This document shows, piece after piece, positions 17,023 to 24,883 of a stretch of DNA of 45,944 nucleotides. Numbering within the stretch: position 1 is the stretch's first letter; each line of letters begins with the position of its first letter. The position numbers and the translations under genes are program-made. The notes beneath the pieces were generated by a model, which ran no database searches, had not been told where the DNA came from, and saw nothing but the letters and a program-made list of their open reading frames with translations. This DNA is from a virus: positions 1 through 45,944 of IMG/VR virus record IMGVR_UViG_3300027970_000046; one strand, given 5' to 3'.

Positions 17023-20000
17023 TTATACTGGTGTTGCAACATTGGTTGACCAGATTACCTCTGAATATAGGCTTAATTCGTTCGGTTCAATACTAAGTCC
17101 TTCATCATCATCAATAATAATCTTATTTGTTCCAAGATAGGTCTTATATACATCTACTGGATTTACCCCATATAGTTCAGATGAGGAAATAATAAGAACA
17201 CCTTCCCAGATAAAATTATTAAGCCAGAATTCCCATTCAAAGTTTGTTATACCGTCAGTTTTTACTCTGAGCCATGGCCTTGTAAGATTACTCTGGACCT
17301 GCTGAAGATTATTTGCCTGGTAATAAGCAATATTATTAAACACCACTGGACCATTAAGATTAATACCGCCCAGATATAAATCAAAGTTAAGGGATGTAGA
17401 AAATGCTAGACCAAGAACTCCCCACTCTTTAATTGTTATTACTGGCTCTCTTACTAAAGTACCGTTCCAATAATAGGCAAGACCATTAAAATTTCCACCA
17501 GTTGCTACGCTTTTTGCAAATACCCTTGCTCTTGACCCATCGCTATCCAAAGCCTCCATAAAAAACTTAATTGTGTCACCCTTATACTCAATTTCAAATA
17601 GTTCTGTTTCTGCTAATGGAAATTTATCTAAATCAGATCTCATCCACATCTGCATGGCGCTTACACGATAGTTATCAGCAATTGTGCTATTAATTGGAAT
17701 AGCAATTCCACGACTTACCTGTGGATCATACTGTCCTCGTATTTCTATGCCAGAAGTTCTATTTAAATATAAATATGGAGTACTGCCCTTGTAAATGCTG
17801 AAAGGATTTTTTGCTTTATAGTCATAGTAAAGGCCAGCACGTGTGTATGGGAATAGGTCAACACCAAATCGTGTTCCAACTGGATTAAATGAATTATCAT
17901 TAAACGCCTGAGATGCAAGTTCAAGTCTACGAAGTGTAATTGGCTTTGTTAAAATACCACGAATATTAAACTCAAGGTGATAAACAATTGCTAAATCATT
18001 AAAGTCAGCAGACTTGTTAGGATAAACCAAGGTGTTATCTACTACCTCAAATTTTGTAACATCCCAATACTGATAATCTGAAATGTCTATAACAGACCCT
18101 TCTTTAGGTGGCTCTATAGTAGTAAAAGCAGACTGTGGCGAGTTGGCACCCTCAGCAACATACTGGAAAGTTAAATAACTTCTAATTGATGCTTCTGTGG
18201 TGTCGTATTCATAAAACTTAAGAGAATTAGACTCCATATCCTCATAGTTGTTCCAACCAGTAAACAGATAATTGTCTAAATCATTATATGTTCTCTGAAC
18301 TGGATGACGATATTCTTGAAACAGTTCTTCATAAGTCCAAGATGATGTAGTTTCATCTTCTAACAGTTTTGATGGCTTTGGATATCCAATATTAAACTGA
18401 ATAAAGTCTAGATCGTAGTATGATCCACCTTCTTCGTTTGTAACAAATTGAGCAAAATATGATAGTGGCAAATAATCTTCCCAATACCCCGCAACTCCAA
18501 TATCTAAATAATATGTATCATATGCCTCTGTAGGCAAAAGGGTATAACTTGCGGTATGAGCAAGAAGCGCCTTAGCATTTTCTGATTCTGCTGAACCAGT
18601 AGCCAAATAACTATCCAAGATTGCCGTTCCATTTAACTCAAAATGATCTTCAATCTCAAATGCATTGTACGATGTTGATAATCCTACAGAATAGATCTTT
18701 CCAGTGAACTGATATGTGTCTGTTCCATCTCCACCAACATACATTTTTAATCCATTTTGATTACCAAAGAATGCTGCTACATTACCGCCAAAATAACTAG
18801 ACAGGGCTTGAATCTGAATACCAGCAGCATATTTTTCATCTTCTACAATTATGTCTGTAGTGTATATTTCTTCTTCTGTACCATTAAAAGTTAAAGAATA
18901 ATGAATTTCATCTAAGTCTTTTCTGATGCTAAAAGAGTTTCCAGTTAGTGGGTTATAAATTTTAAATAAAAGTTCTTCTGTTAATAAATCATCTGAAGAA
19001 AACACACCGTAGATGCTATAAATACCGTCATTTATAATATTAAACTGTGGAAAATTAAAATATGATTGAACAGAAACCCAAGAGGTATTTGGTCTAAATG
19101 TTATGAAGGTATCATCATTGGGATCTTGAATTGCCTGATTATCATCATAGAGTTCTTGTAGCGTTTTTGTACCAGTGCTTATCTGTGGTAAAGAATAGGT
19201 TGGAGTTGTTATAGATGTTTCTGTTGTTACGAGATTATCAAACGTACCCTGGTCCCAACGAGCAAAGTCTGGATAGTTATAGTTTGCAGTGTAATCAGCA
19301 AACGGATAATCAATAAACGCCTGTGTTCCTCCATAAGCAGAGTTAATAGTTTCTGGAGAAAGAACTCCTTGACCATAAACCCAACGACGCTTTGCTACCG
19401 TTACCGCAACAGAGTACGGATAGATAGCAACACAATCTAACTCAATTGGACTTACTTCTTCATATGCATAAAATCCAAGCCAGTCTTGATCATCTCCGTA
19501 TGCGTCTACAATATTAGGTAAGTCCAAAGTGTCTGTATTGATACTTAAGCCTATGACTTCTTCTCCATTAATTAGTACGCTAACATTATTTCTAATCATT
19601 CTAATATGAATTAGCATAGGCCTAAACCATTCACCAACAAAGTGTGAGGAAAATTGTTTTCCAATAACTAAAGTTAAAAATCCACCTTCAATATATAACC
19701 CATCTGTTGATGCTATAGGACCAAATATTCTTTTAGGATCAAATGTATTTGAGTTTACCCTCATCCAAAACTCAACAGTGTAATCTTTAAACTGACCATC
19801 TTTATTTAAAAAGCCTTTGCCAGGAACGATGAGAGATGGCTCTCCATCATTTTCTCTTAGCCTTGTAATGTTTGATGCACCAAAAACCATTGGAAGGGCA
19901 GTATTACGAGCCTTTAAATTATTATCATTAATTAAATAATATCCAACTTGTCCACCAAGACCATAAGGATCTGCGGGAATAGCCTGAGCAGTTGTTAGTG

Positions 20001-20631
20001 GAATGTTTGATGGCAATGAAACTGGAGTAACACCTAAAGAAACGGTATTAAAATCTTCTGACCATTGTCCAAGAGTAAAACCATTTACATAAAATGTATA
20101 ATCAGATGTAGTTCCGCCCTGATCATATTGAAACTCTATAACCATTCTTAATTCTGTATCTTCATCTGGTATTTCAAAGGTACCAGAAACAAAACTCCAA
20201 GCCTGAAAAGAGTTGGTATTAAAGGTTTGAAGTCTTTCTATAACTTGTGAAGAAGTTGTATCTGTATATTGGTATCCTATTGATACCGCTGTTAAATAGG
20301 GACTCTCTGAATAAAAATATGCACCAACACAAAATGTTTTTAGATATTGATCTATTTCTGTAAAGTTTATAATATTTTGGCTAACACAGACAACACTTTC
20401 TGAGGTTACCGCTGGAACATCTCCTTCAATTAAAGATGTTACGCTATCTGGAAAGGGCTCATTTGAAAAAGAAGAACTTGTTGCTGTACCGTTTGTAACT
20501 GTCCAAAGACCTAGATCTCTATCTGTTTCATCAATAAGACTAATATAGTCAGCCTGATCATCTAACGCCCATAAAATTGTAGGGTGTTCTGCAAATATCT
20601 TTTCTGCATATAAGTTAGATGGGGTAGTCAT
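17023..20631 (-). CDS. large structural protein with LamG/concanavalin-like domains
   Basis: This 1,202-residue beta-rich protein starts MTTPSNLYAEKIFAEHPTILWALDD. A jelly-roll segment at about 230-410 (DYTVEFWMRVNSNTFDPKRIFGPIAS; IHIRMIRNNVSVLINGEEV; DCVAIYPYSV) resembles LamG-type lectin domains. Further similar repeats appear near 520-660 and in the last 200 residues. No transmembrane segment is seen. Such proteins are usually virion-surface or minor tail components that may bind glycans. ATG follows GGTAGGAG, and TGATATAAT lies at 20647-20655. Its place between nrdJ/HNH and portal is unusual for a tail adhesin. Confidence 0.75.
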   Translation of the reverse strand: MTTPSNLYAEKIFAEHPTILWALDDQADYISLIDETDRDLGLWTVTNGTATSSSFSNEPFPDSVTSLIEGDVPAVTSESVVCVSQNIINFTEIDQYLKTFCVGAYFYSESPYLTAVSIGYQYTDTTSSQVIERLQTFNTNSFQAWSFVSGTFEIPDEDTELRMVIEFQYDQGGTTSDYTFYVNGFTLGQWSEDFNTVSLGVTPVSLPSNIPLTTAQAIPADPYGLGGQVGYYLINDNNLKARNTALPMVFGASNITRLRENDGEPSLIVPGKGFLNKDGQFKDYTVEFWMRVNSNTFDPKRIFGPIASTDGLYIEGGFLTLVIGKQFSSHFVGEWFRPMLIHIRMIRNNVSVLINGEEVIGLSINTDTLDLPNIVDAYGDDQDWLGFYAYEEVSPIELDCVAIYPYSVAVTVAKRRWVYGQGVLSPETINSAYGGTQAFIDYPFADYTANYNYPDFARWDQGTFDNLVTTETSITTPTYSLPQISTGTKTLQELYDDNQAIQDPNDDTFITFRPNTSWVSVQSYFNFPQFNIINDGIYSIYGVFSSDDLLTEELLFKIYNPLTGNSFSIRKDLDEIHYSLTFNGTEEEIYTTDIIVEDEKYAAGIQIQALSSYFGGNVAAFFGNQNGLKMYVGGDGTDTYQFTGKIYSVGLSTSYNAFEIEDHFELNGTAILDSYLATGSAESENAKALLAHTASYTLLPTEAYDTYYLDIGVAGYWEDYLPLSYFAQFVTNEEGGSYYDLDFIQFNIGYPKPSKLLEDETTSSWTYEELFQEYRHPVQRTYNDLDNYLFTGWNNYEDMESNSLKFYEYDTTEASIRSYLTFQYVAEGANSPQSAFTTIEPPKEGSVIDISDYQYWDVTKFEVVDNTLVYPNKSADFNDLAIVYHLEFNIRGILTKPITLRRLELASQAFNDNSFNPVGTRFGVDLFPYTRAGLYYDYKAKNPFSIYKGSTPYLYLNRTSGIEIRGQYDPQVSRGIAIPINSTIADNYRVSAMQMWMRSDLDKFPLAETELFEIEYKGDTIKFFMEALDSDGSRARVFAKSVATGGNFNGLAYYWNGTLVREPVITIKEWGVLGLAFSTSLNFDLYLGGINLNGPVVFNNIAYYQANNLQQVQSNLTRPWLRVKTDGITNFEWEFWLNNFIWEGVLIISSSELYGVNPVDVYKTYLGTNKIIIDDDEGLSIEPNELSLYSEVIWSTNVATPV

Positions 20632-20646
20632 ATTTCTCCTACCTTT

Positions 20647-20655
20647 ATTATATCA
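20647..20655 (-). promoter_or_regulatory. extended -10 promoter candidate before the 1,202-residue protein
   Basis: TGATATAAT on the minus strand lies 15 bases before ATG 20631, with the ribosome site GGTAGGAG between them. Confidence 0.6.
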
Positions 20656-20658
20656 GTT

Positions 20659-21255
20659 CTAGGCTTTACTATATTTATCAACATAGTCTGCCAAAAGTCT
20701 TAAAATTGCAGAACTTTCTTTTGCTTGTCCTATTGATCTATTGCAATGTTGACATAAAGTTCCACGAACACACTGGCCACAGGAAAACCTTGCATTGCAA
20801 CAATTATGATCATGGTCTATTGTCAGGCCTTCTGAAGAGCCACAAACCTCACAAGAATTAGAAAGCATAGAGACAATTCTTTCTGTTGAAAGGCTATAGG
20901 TTCTTTTTGTAGTATCGTGTGTTCTGCAAAGGCCTCCTGCGTGGTGTGGCTTATTGCAAAATGTAATCTGGCATCCAGTCTGATTATATTTTAAAACTTT
21001 TACTGGTTTATTTTCTTGAATATCTCCACCACTTTTAAATCTAGCATAGTGTGCGGCGCAATAATTCATAGAATAGTGTTTTCTTGTACATTTATATGCT
21101 ACGCAAATACCTGGTCTTTTTGCTCTAGGCTTGCTACCAGAGGCTCTTCTTTTTTGCTCTCTGTAATGATTGTGACAAAGCCCCTTTGCATGAACTTCTT
21201 TTTTACAAGAAGTGGCAGAGCAGGCTTTTGTGTGCTTTTGTACTTTGTCAAACAT
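20659..21255 (-). CDS. HNH endonuclease, endonuclease VII-like, with N-terminal zinc knuckles
   Basis: The product has 198 residues from ATG 21255; a TTG further upstream lies in the nrdJ tail. Three repeats of a C...C.......GLC..HY type (residues about 8-95) form putative zinc fingers. The C-terminus is an endonuclease VII fold: CEVCGSSEGLTIDHDHNCC, CGQCVRGTLCQHCNRSIG. This is the pattern of free-standing homing endonucleases in phages. TGGTACAAT ends 6 bases before ATG (leaderless). It follows nrdJ, a common neighbour or target of homing endonucleases. Confidence 0.9.
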   Translation of the reverse strand: MFDKVQKHTKACSATSCKKEVHAKGLCHNHYREQKRRASGSKPRAKRPGICVAYKCTRKHYSMNYCAAHYARFKSGGDIQENKPVKVLKYNQTGCQITFCNKPHHAGGLCRTHDTTKRTYSLSTERIVSMLSNSCEVCGSSEGLTIDHDHNCCNARFSCGQCVRGTLCQHCNRSIGQAKESSAILRLLADYVDKYSKA

Positions 21256-21261
21256 AAGATA

Positions 21262-21270
21262 ATTGTACCA
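21262..21270 (-). promoter_or_regulatory. leaderless promoter candidate of HNH gene
   Basis: TGGTACAAT on the minus strand, inside the end of nrdJ and just before the HNH gene, with 6 bases to ATG 21255. Confidence 0.55.
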
Positions 21271-21272
21271 TA

Positions 21273-23294
21273 CTATATTGCACAATTATCGTTGTTACAG
21301 TATTTCTCCCCAATCGCATCCAAATTCTCTATACCCTCATAAATTGCAGACCAGTCAATTTTAGCAATTTTCCCAATGTAAGCGTTGTAGTCTTCTTCTG
21401 AAAGATATGTATATGGCTGCTGAGGGTAAACCTCATCTCCCATTGGTAAAAACGAAACAGCCTTTAGTTGTCCTTCAAACATGTGCAAGGCTGGAGCAAT
21501 ATCCTTTTTTTCTTTTTCTTTATCAAAAGAAAGTGTTACGGAAACTCCATTGTCTGACCAATATCTTTGAGTTAATGCTGCCAAACTAATCTTTTCCCAA
21601 AGAGTAACATCTTTTTCGCTTCTCTTATGTGGTGTTGCTACTGGAAAATAAACAACCAAAGTATTATCAGAATATACATCGTTTTCTATTTTATAGCCTG
21701 CTGCTTTAAATAAGTGAACCATTGGGTCCAGCGAACTAAACCTAATTGCACGTAAAAAATATTTTCCTCCTGGAGACCAATGAACTCCTGGTGTTGCTCC
21801 AGATAAAATAGAAACAGATCCAGATGGTTTTACTGTTGTTACACGAATTGATTCACGTACACACAGCCACTCAGAATATGCCTTGTCATAATTTTTAATT
21901 GTCTCATATCCACTATGCATCCAGTCACGAACTGTTGGCACTCCATTTTGATCAGTAAAAGAAGCAATCCCAGTCAAAGAAGTTCCGATTCTTCTATTTC
22001 TTTGCATTACTGCATTTGTTGTTTGCCAGTGTGTTGCCATTAATGTGACCGTTTTTCCATATAAATATGCAAACTTTAAAGTACGCAAAAAATCTTCCTT
22101 AGATTCATGACGATTTAAATGCACTTCAACAAGTGTACACATTTCAGTGCTTTCAAGGCACATCTCAGCACAAGGATTCATGCCCATAACACGATAATCT
22201 TTATTATCTGAAATATCATTTAGTCTTCCATACTTACGAATAACATCAAGCCAAATAAATCCTGGCTCTCCATTGTTAGCGATTAAATCAACATAGTCTT
22301 CATAGTTTGTGCCTACTTTTGCAGATATAGAATTATTGGACATGTAAGCCCATCCAGGATTTTCTGGATCATAAGAATTTCTTTCGGGAAAAACTTCTGC
22401 ATTTTTTAAGTTAATAAAATCTTTATCTTCTGGAGCGCCAAGTGCGAGGGTAGCAGAACGACGAACATTACCAGCAACCACACAAGTTCCAATAAGATTT
22501 ACAATATCAACAATTGCACGAGAATCAAGAATATCTTCTGCTCTATCTCCAATTACTTTACGAATGGTTTCATGTAATTTAATCAATGGCTCTGGACCTG
22601 AAGCGGTACCACCAAAACCTTTAATAGGTGCACCTAATGGTCTAATCAAAGAATAATCAAAATTAATCTTAGCCTGACCTTGTTTCAAATATGAGTTAAT
22701 AAGTAGTCTTACAGATTCTACCCATCCTTCTCTTGTATCAGGTATTTGATATGCTATTTCTTCTTTGGTATTGGCATATATTTCCATACCCTTTTCTTGT
22801 CCAAGGGTGTCAAATCCTACCCCCACACCAAGCATCAGAGCATCCATAACCCAGCCAAAAAGGGCCCCAGGGTCGTTTCTATCAATGTCCCTAGTAGATA
22901 CCATGGCACAGTTCTGTAAGGCCGCAGAATTGCGTCTCTCCATCGTCATAGGGGTACCAAAAGCCCATAGCCCACGACCTGGAGGGGTCCATTTAAGATT
23001 AAACATACGATCATAGGCTTCTTGGGCAGACTTCTGTGCCTTATTGTCATTCCAAGGAAGGCGGTTTTCTTTAGCATGATTCTTTTGAACAGAATACATT
23101 CCTTCAATTACCCGCTTACAAACTTCATGCCATCGTTCTTTTGTGCCATCTTCTTTGACTCTTGAATATGTGCGGATAAAAGTTACCTCACCTAAAGAGT
23201 TGCCACCTGCGTCGGTAAAGCCAAAAGGAGGCTCAACATCTTTATATTTATTAACAAATTCATCCAATAGCCTAAAAGAAAATACGTCTGACAT
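21273..23294 (-). CDS. nrdJ: adenosylcobalamin-dependent ribonucleoside-triphosphate reductase (class II)
   Basis: This 673-residue protein is of the monomeric class II type. Key residues are visible: Cys129 in QNCAMVST; Cys375, Glu377 and Cys386 in NPCAEMCLESTEMC, with the C-x-E and +11 Cys spacing of the thiyl-radical site; and Cys666/Cys671 in the C-terminal YCNNDNCAI, the swinging redox pair. TVKPSGSVSILSGATPGVHWSPG is also typical. It makes dNTPs in the cytoplasm using B12 and does not need a second subunit. The gene sits between tail fibre and head genes, which is unusual for a metabolic gene. The host must supply or import cobalamin. Confidence 0.95.
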   Translation of the reverse strand: MSDVFSFRLLDEFVNKYKDVEPPFGFTDAGGNSLGEVTFIRTYSRVKEDGTKERWHEVCKRVIEGMYSVQKNHAKENRLPWNDNKAQKSAQEAYDRMFNLKWTPPGRGLWAFGTPMTMERRNSAALQNCAMVSTRDIDRNDPGALFGWVMDALMLGVGVGFDTLGQEKGMEIYANTKEEIAYQIPDTREGWVESVRLLINSYLKQGQAKINFDYSLIRPLGAPIKGFGGTASGPEPLIKLHETIRKVIGDRAEDILDSRAIVDIVNLIGTCVVAGNVRRSATLALGAPEDKDFINLKNAEVFPERNSYDPENPGWAYMSNNSISAKVGTNYEDYVDLIANNGEPGFIWLDVIRKYGRLNDISDNKDYRVMGMNPCAEMCLESTEMCTLVEVHLNRHESKEDFLRTLKFAYLYGKTVTLMATHWQTTNAVMQRNRRIGTSLTGIASFTDQNGVPTVRDWMHSGYETIKNYDKAYSEWLCVRESIRVTTVKPSGSVSILSGATPGVHWSPGGKYFLRAIRFSSLDPMVHLFKAAGYKIENDVYSDNTLVVYFPVATPHKRSEKDVTLWEKISLAALTQRYWSDNGVSVTLSFDKEKEKKDIAPALHMFEGQLKAVSFLPMGDEVYPQQPYTYLSEEDYNAYIGKIAKIDWSAIYEGIENLDAIGEKYCNNDNCAI

Positions 23295-23346
23295 TTAATT
23301 TACGAACCTCTCACTAAAAATAATATTAGAACTTTACAAATCGTAA

Positions 23347-23457
23347 AGTACTCCCAAGTATAGCACAAATTTTAATTAAAAATAAATTGATTTATAACGA
23401 TTTTATAAACTTTAACTATGAAGTTAAGGTTGAGTACTTTTAATTTTACAAAGTACT
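23347..23457. promoter_or_regulatory. nrdJ upstream region: promoter box and three AGTACT palindromes
   Basis: The gap upstream of nrdJ holds TGCTATACT on the minus strand (23357-23365) about 60 bases before ATG. AGTACT occurs at 23347-23352, 23433-23438 and 23452-23457. Just downstream of the box, CTTTAC and GTAAAG form a small hairpin (23333-23348). The repeats could be operator sites for nucleotide-pool control, but they do not match the NrdR box. The gap is too small and lacks the motifs for a cobalamin riboswitch. Confidence 0.4.
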
Positions 23458-24416
23458 TAACTAATTACAAGACCAGACTTACCATTTTTTACTTCTCCCC
23501 ATGTTAAACCAGGAAGAGCAGCAGTAATTGCTACGTTATTAATTTTAAATGACTTACCAGAAGCAAGATTCATATGTTCTGAAGATGTCCAAGCATCAGT
23601 TGCGTCTATCCATTCAAATGTTTTATTGGTTGCTCCCAATAATGTAATACCACCACCGTCAGCACCAGCGTCTGAAGTATTTCCATAAGCAATAACAATA
23701 TTTTTATCTTCTACCTGAAGTGTTTGTGTATCAATTGTAGTAGTAGTTCCATTAACTGTCAAATCTCCAGTAATAACTACACTGTTGTTAAATGTTGCCG
23801 TACCGCTGGTAGCACCAATTGACAATACTGTCGCAGCACCGCCAAAATTAATAGTTGTTGCGGTTGTATTTAAAAGATCAAAAGATGTGGATGCGGTTGT
23901 TAAAGATGTTTCAATTGAAGGGCTTGTATTAAATACCAATAAACCAGACCCTGTTTCGTCTGTCATTGCAGATGCAAGATTTGCAGATGAAGGGGTACCA
24001 AGCCATGTTCCAATTCCGCTTCCATAGTCGCTTGAGATAACTAAAGTTCCAGTAGCATCTGGAAGAGTAATGGTTCGATCTGCAGTAGGATCTACTGTAA
24101 CAAGAGTTGTTTGATATGAGTTAGTTGTAGCACCTTCAAAAATTACAGATTCTCTAGTTAAAACATTTTTATTAGAATCTAATTCTGCTACACCATCAAC
24201 AGCGCCTTTTTCAGATGTTTCAATATAACCCTCAAGGCTTGTAACTAATTCTGCATCTGTAGCAAGATAGGTTAGTTCTGACCAGATCGTAGAGCCATCT
24301 CCAACCTTAAGTTGTCCAAGAGTAGAGTTATACCCAAGTTCACCTTCATTAAGAATTGGATCTGCATCGTTCCATTCGGAACTAGTGCCCCTACGCATTT
24401 GAATTCTAACGGCCAC
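23457..24416 (-). CDS. tail fibre protein with Mtd-like N-terminal domain
   Basis: This is a 319-residue protein. Residues 1-52 (IQMRRGTSSEWNDADPILNEGELGY, KVGDGSTIWSELTY) match the N-terminal attachment module found on many phage fibres (Mtd-like). Then come Thr/Ser/Gly-rich fibre repeats, including TTLVTVDPTADRTITLPDATGTLV, and TINFGGAATVLSIG, a common fibre strand repeat. It is the last gene of the fibre block before nrdJ. TGGTATAAT at 24440-24448 and a GGAGG site precede it. Confidence 0.85.
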   Translation of the reverse strand: MAVRIQMRRGTSSEWNDADPILNEGELGYNSTLGQLKVGDGSTIWSELTYLATDAELVTSLEGYIETSEKGAVDGVAELDSNKNVLTRESVIFEGATTNSYQTTLVTVDPTADRTITLPDATGTLVISSDYGSGIGTWLGTPSSANLASAMTDETGSGLLVFNTSPSIETSLTTASTSFDLLNTTATTINFGGAATVLSIGATSGTATFNNSVVITGDLTVNGTTTTIDTQTLQVEDKNIVIAYGNTSDAGADGGGITLLGATNKTFEWIDATDAWTSSEHMNLASGKSFKINNVAITAALPGLTWGEVKNGKSGLVIS

Positions 24417-24439
24417 AGCAAACCTCCAAGTTATCTTCC

Positions 24440-24448
24440 ATTATACCA
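24440..24448 (-). promoter_or_regulatory. extended -10 promoter candidate before 24416 fibre gene
   Basis: TGGTATAAT on the minus strand, 23 bases before ATG 24416, with an AGGTTTGCTG ribosome-site region between them. Confidence 0.5.
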
Positions 24449-24455
24449 AAATTTG

Positions 24456-24854
24456 TCATGCTGCACTACCGCCATCTATTACCATAGCAAAAGATGTTGT
24501 TGCTGGTGTACCGCCATCAAGTGAAGTACCAAGCCATTGACCTTCAGGACCGTTTCCTTGATATTGATAAATACTGTCTACAAAGCCGTCAACATTGTGT
24601 GTGTGATCTGTGACGGTAGCAGTATCATCATAATTAGCCATTGCATACCAGGTAGCACTATAATAATAATAAATACGATTTGTATTTGTATCTAAATGCA
24701 TTGCCCCATTTGATGGGCTTACAGGAAAAGTACTTCCTACAGTAATAGCAGAGCCTGTAAAGGCTGTGGTTTGAACTGAGTTATCTGGGAATGTAACTCC
24801 AGTGGCGACCTTAAGGCCTTGTTTTACTACAAAGTCTCTATCAGTTGTTGCCAC
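24456..24854 (-). CDS. small tail fibre protein
   Basis: This 132-residue protein starts MATTDRDFVVKQGLKVATGVTFPDNSVQTTAF, a start shared in pattern with the next fibre gene (MATVDKAFRIKNGLVV). It has an AMHLDTNTNRIYYYYSATWY fibre-strand motif and ends in a Gly-rich tail. The shared N-terminus suggests that both attach to the same baseplate site. Confidence 0.75.
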   Translation of the reverse strand: MATTDRDFVVKQGLKVATGVTFPDNSVQTTAFTGSAITVGSTFPVSPSNGAMHLDTNTNRIYYYYSATWYAMANYDDTATVTDHTHNVDGFVDSIYQYQGNGPEGQWLGTSLDGGTPATTSFAMVIDGGSAA

Positions 24855-24883
24855 TGAAGTTCACTGTCCCTTCGTGGTTCACT

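Noticed and set aside
23295-23456. Cobalamin riboswitch upstream of the B12-dependent nrdJ
   Set aside because: The gap is only about 160 bases, very AT-rich, and shows no B12-box-like sequence.
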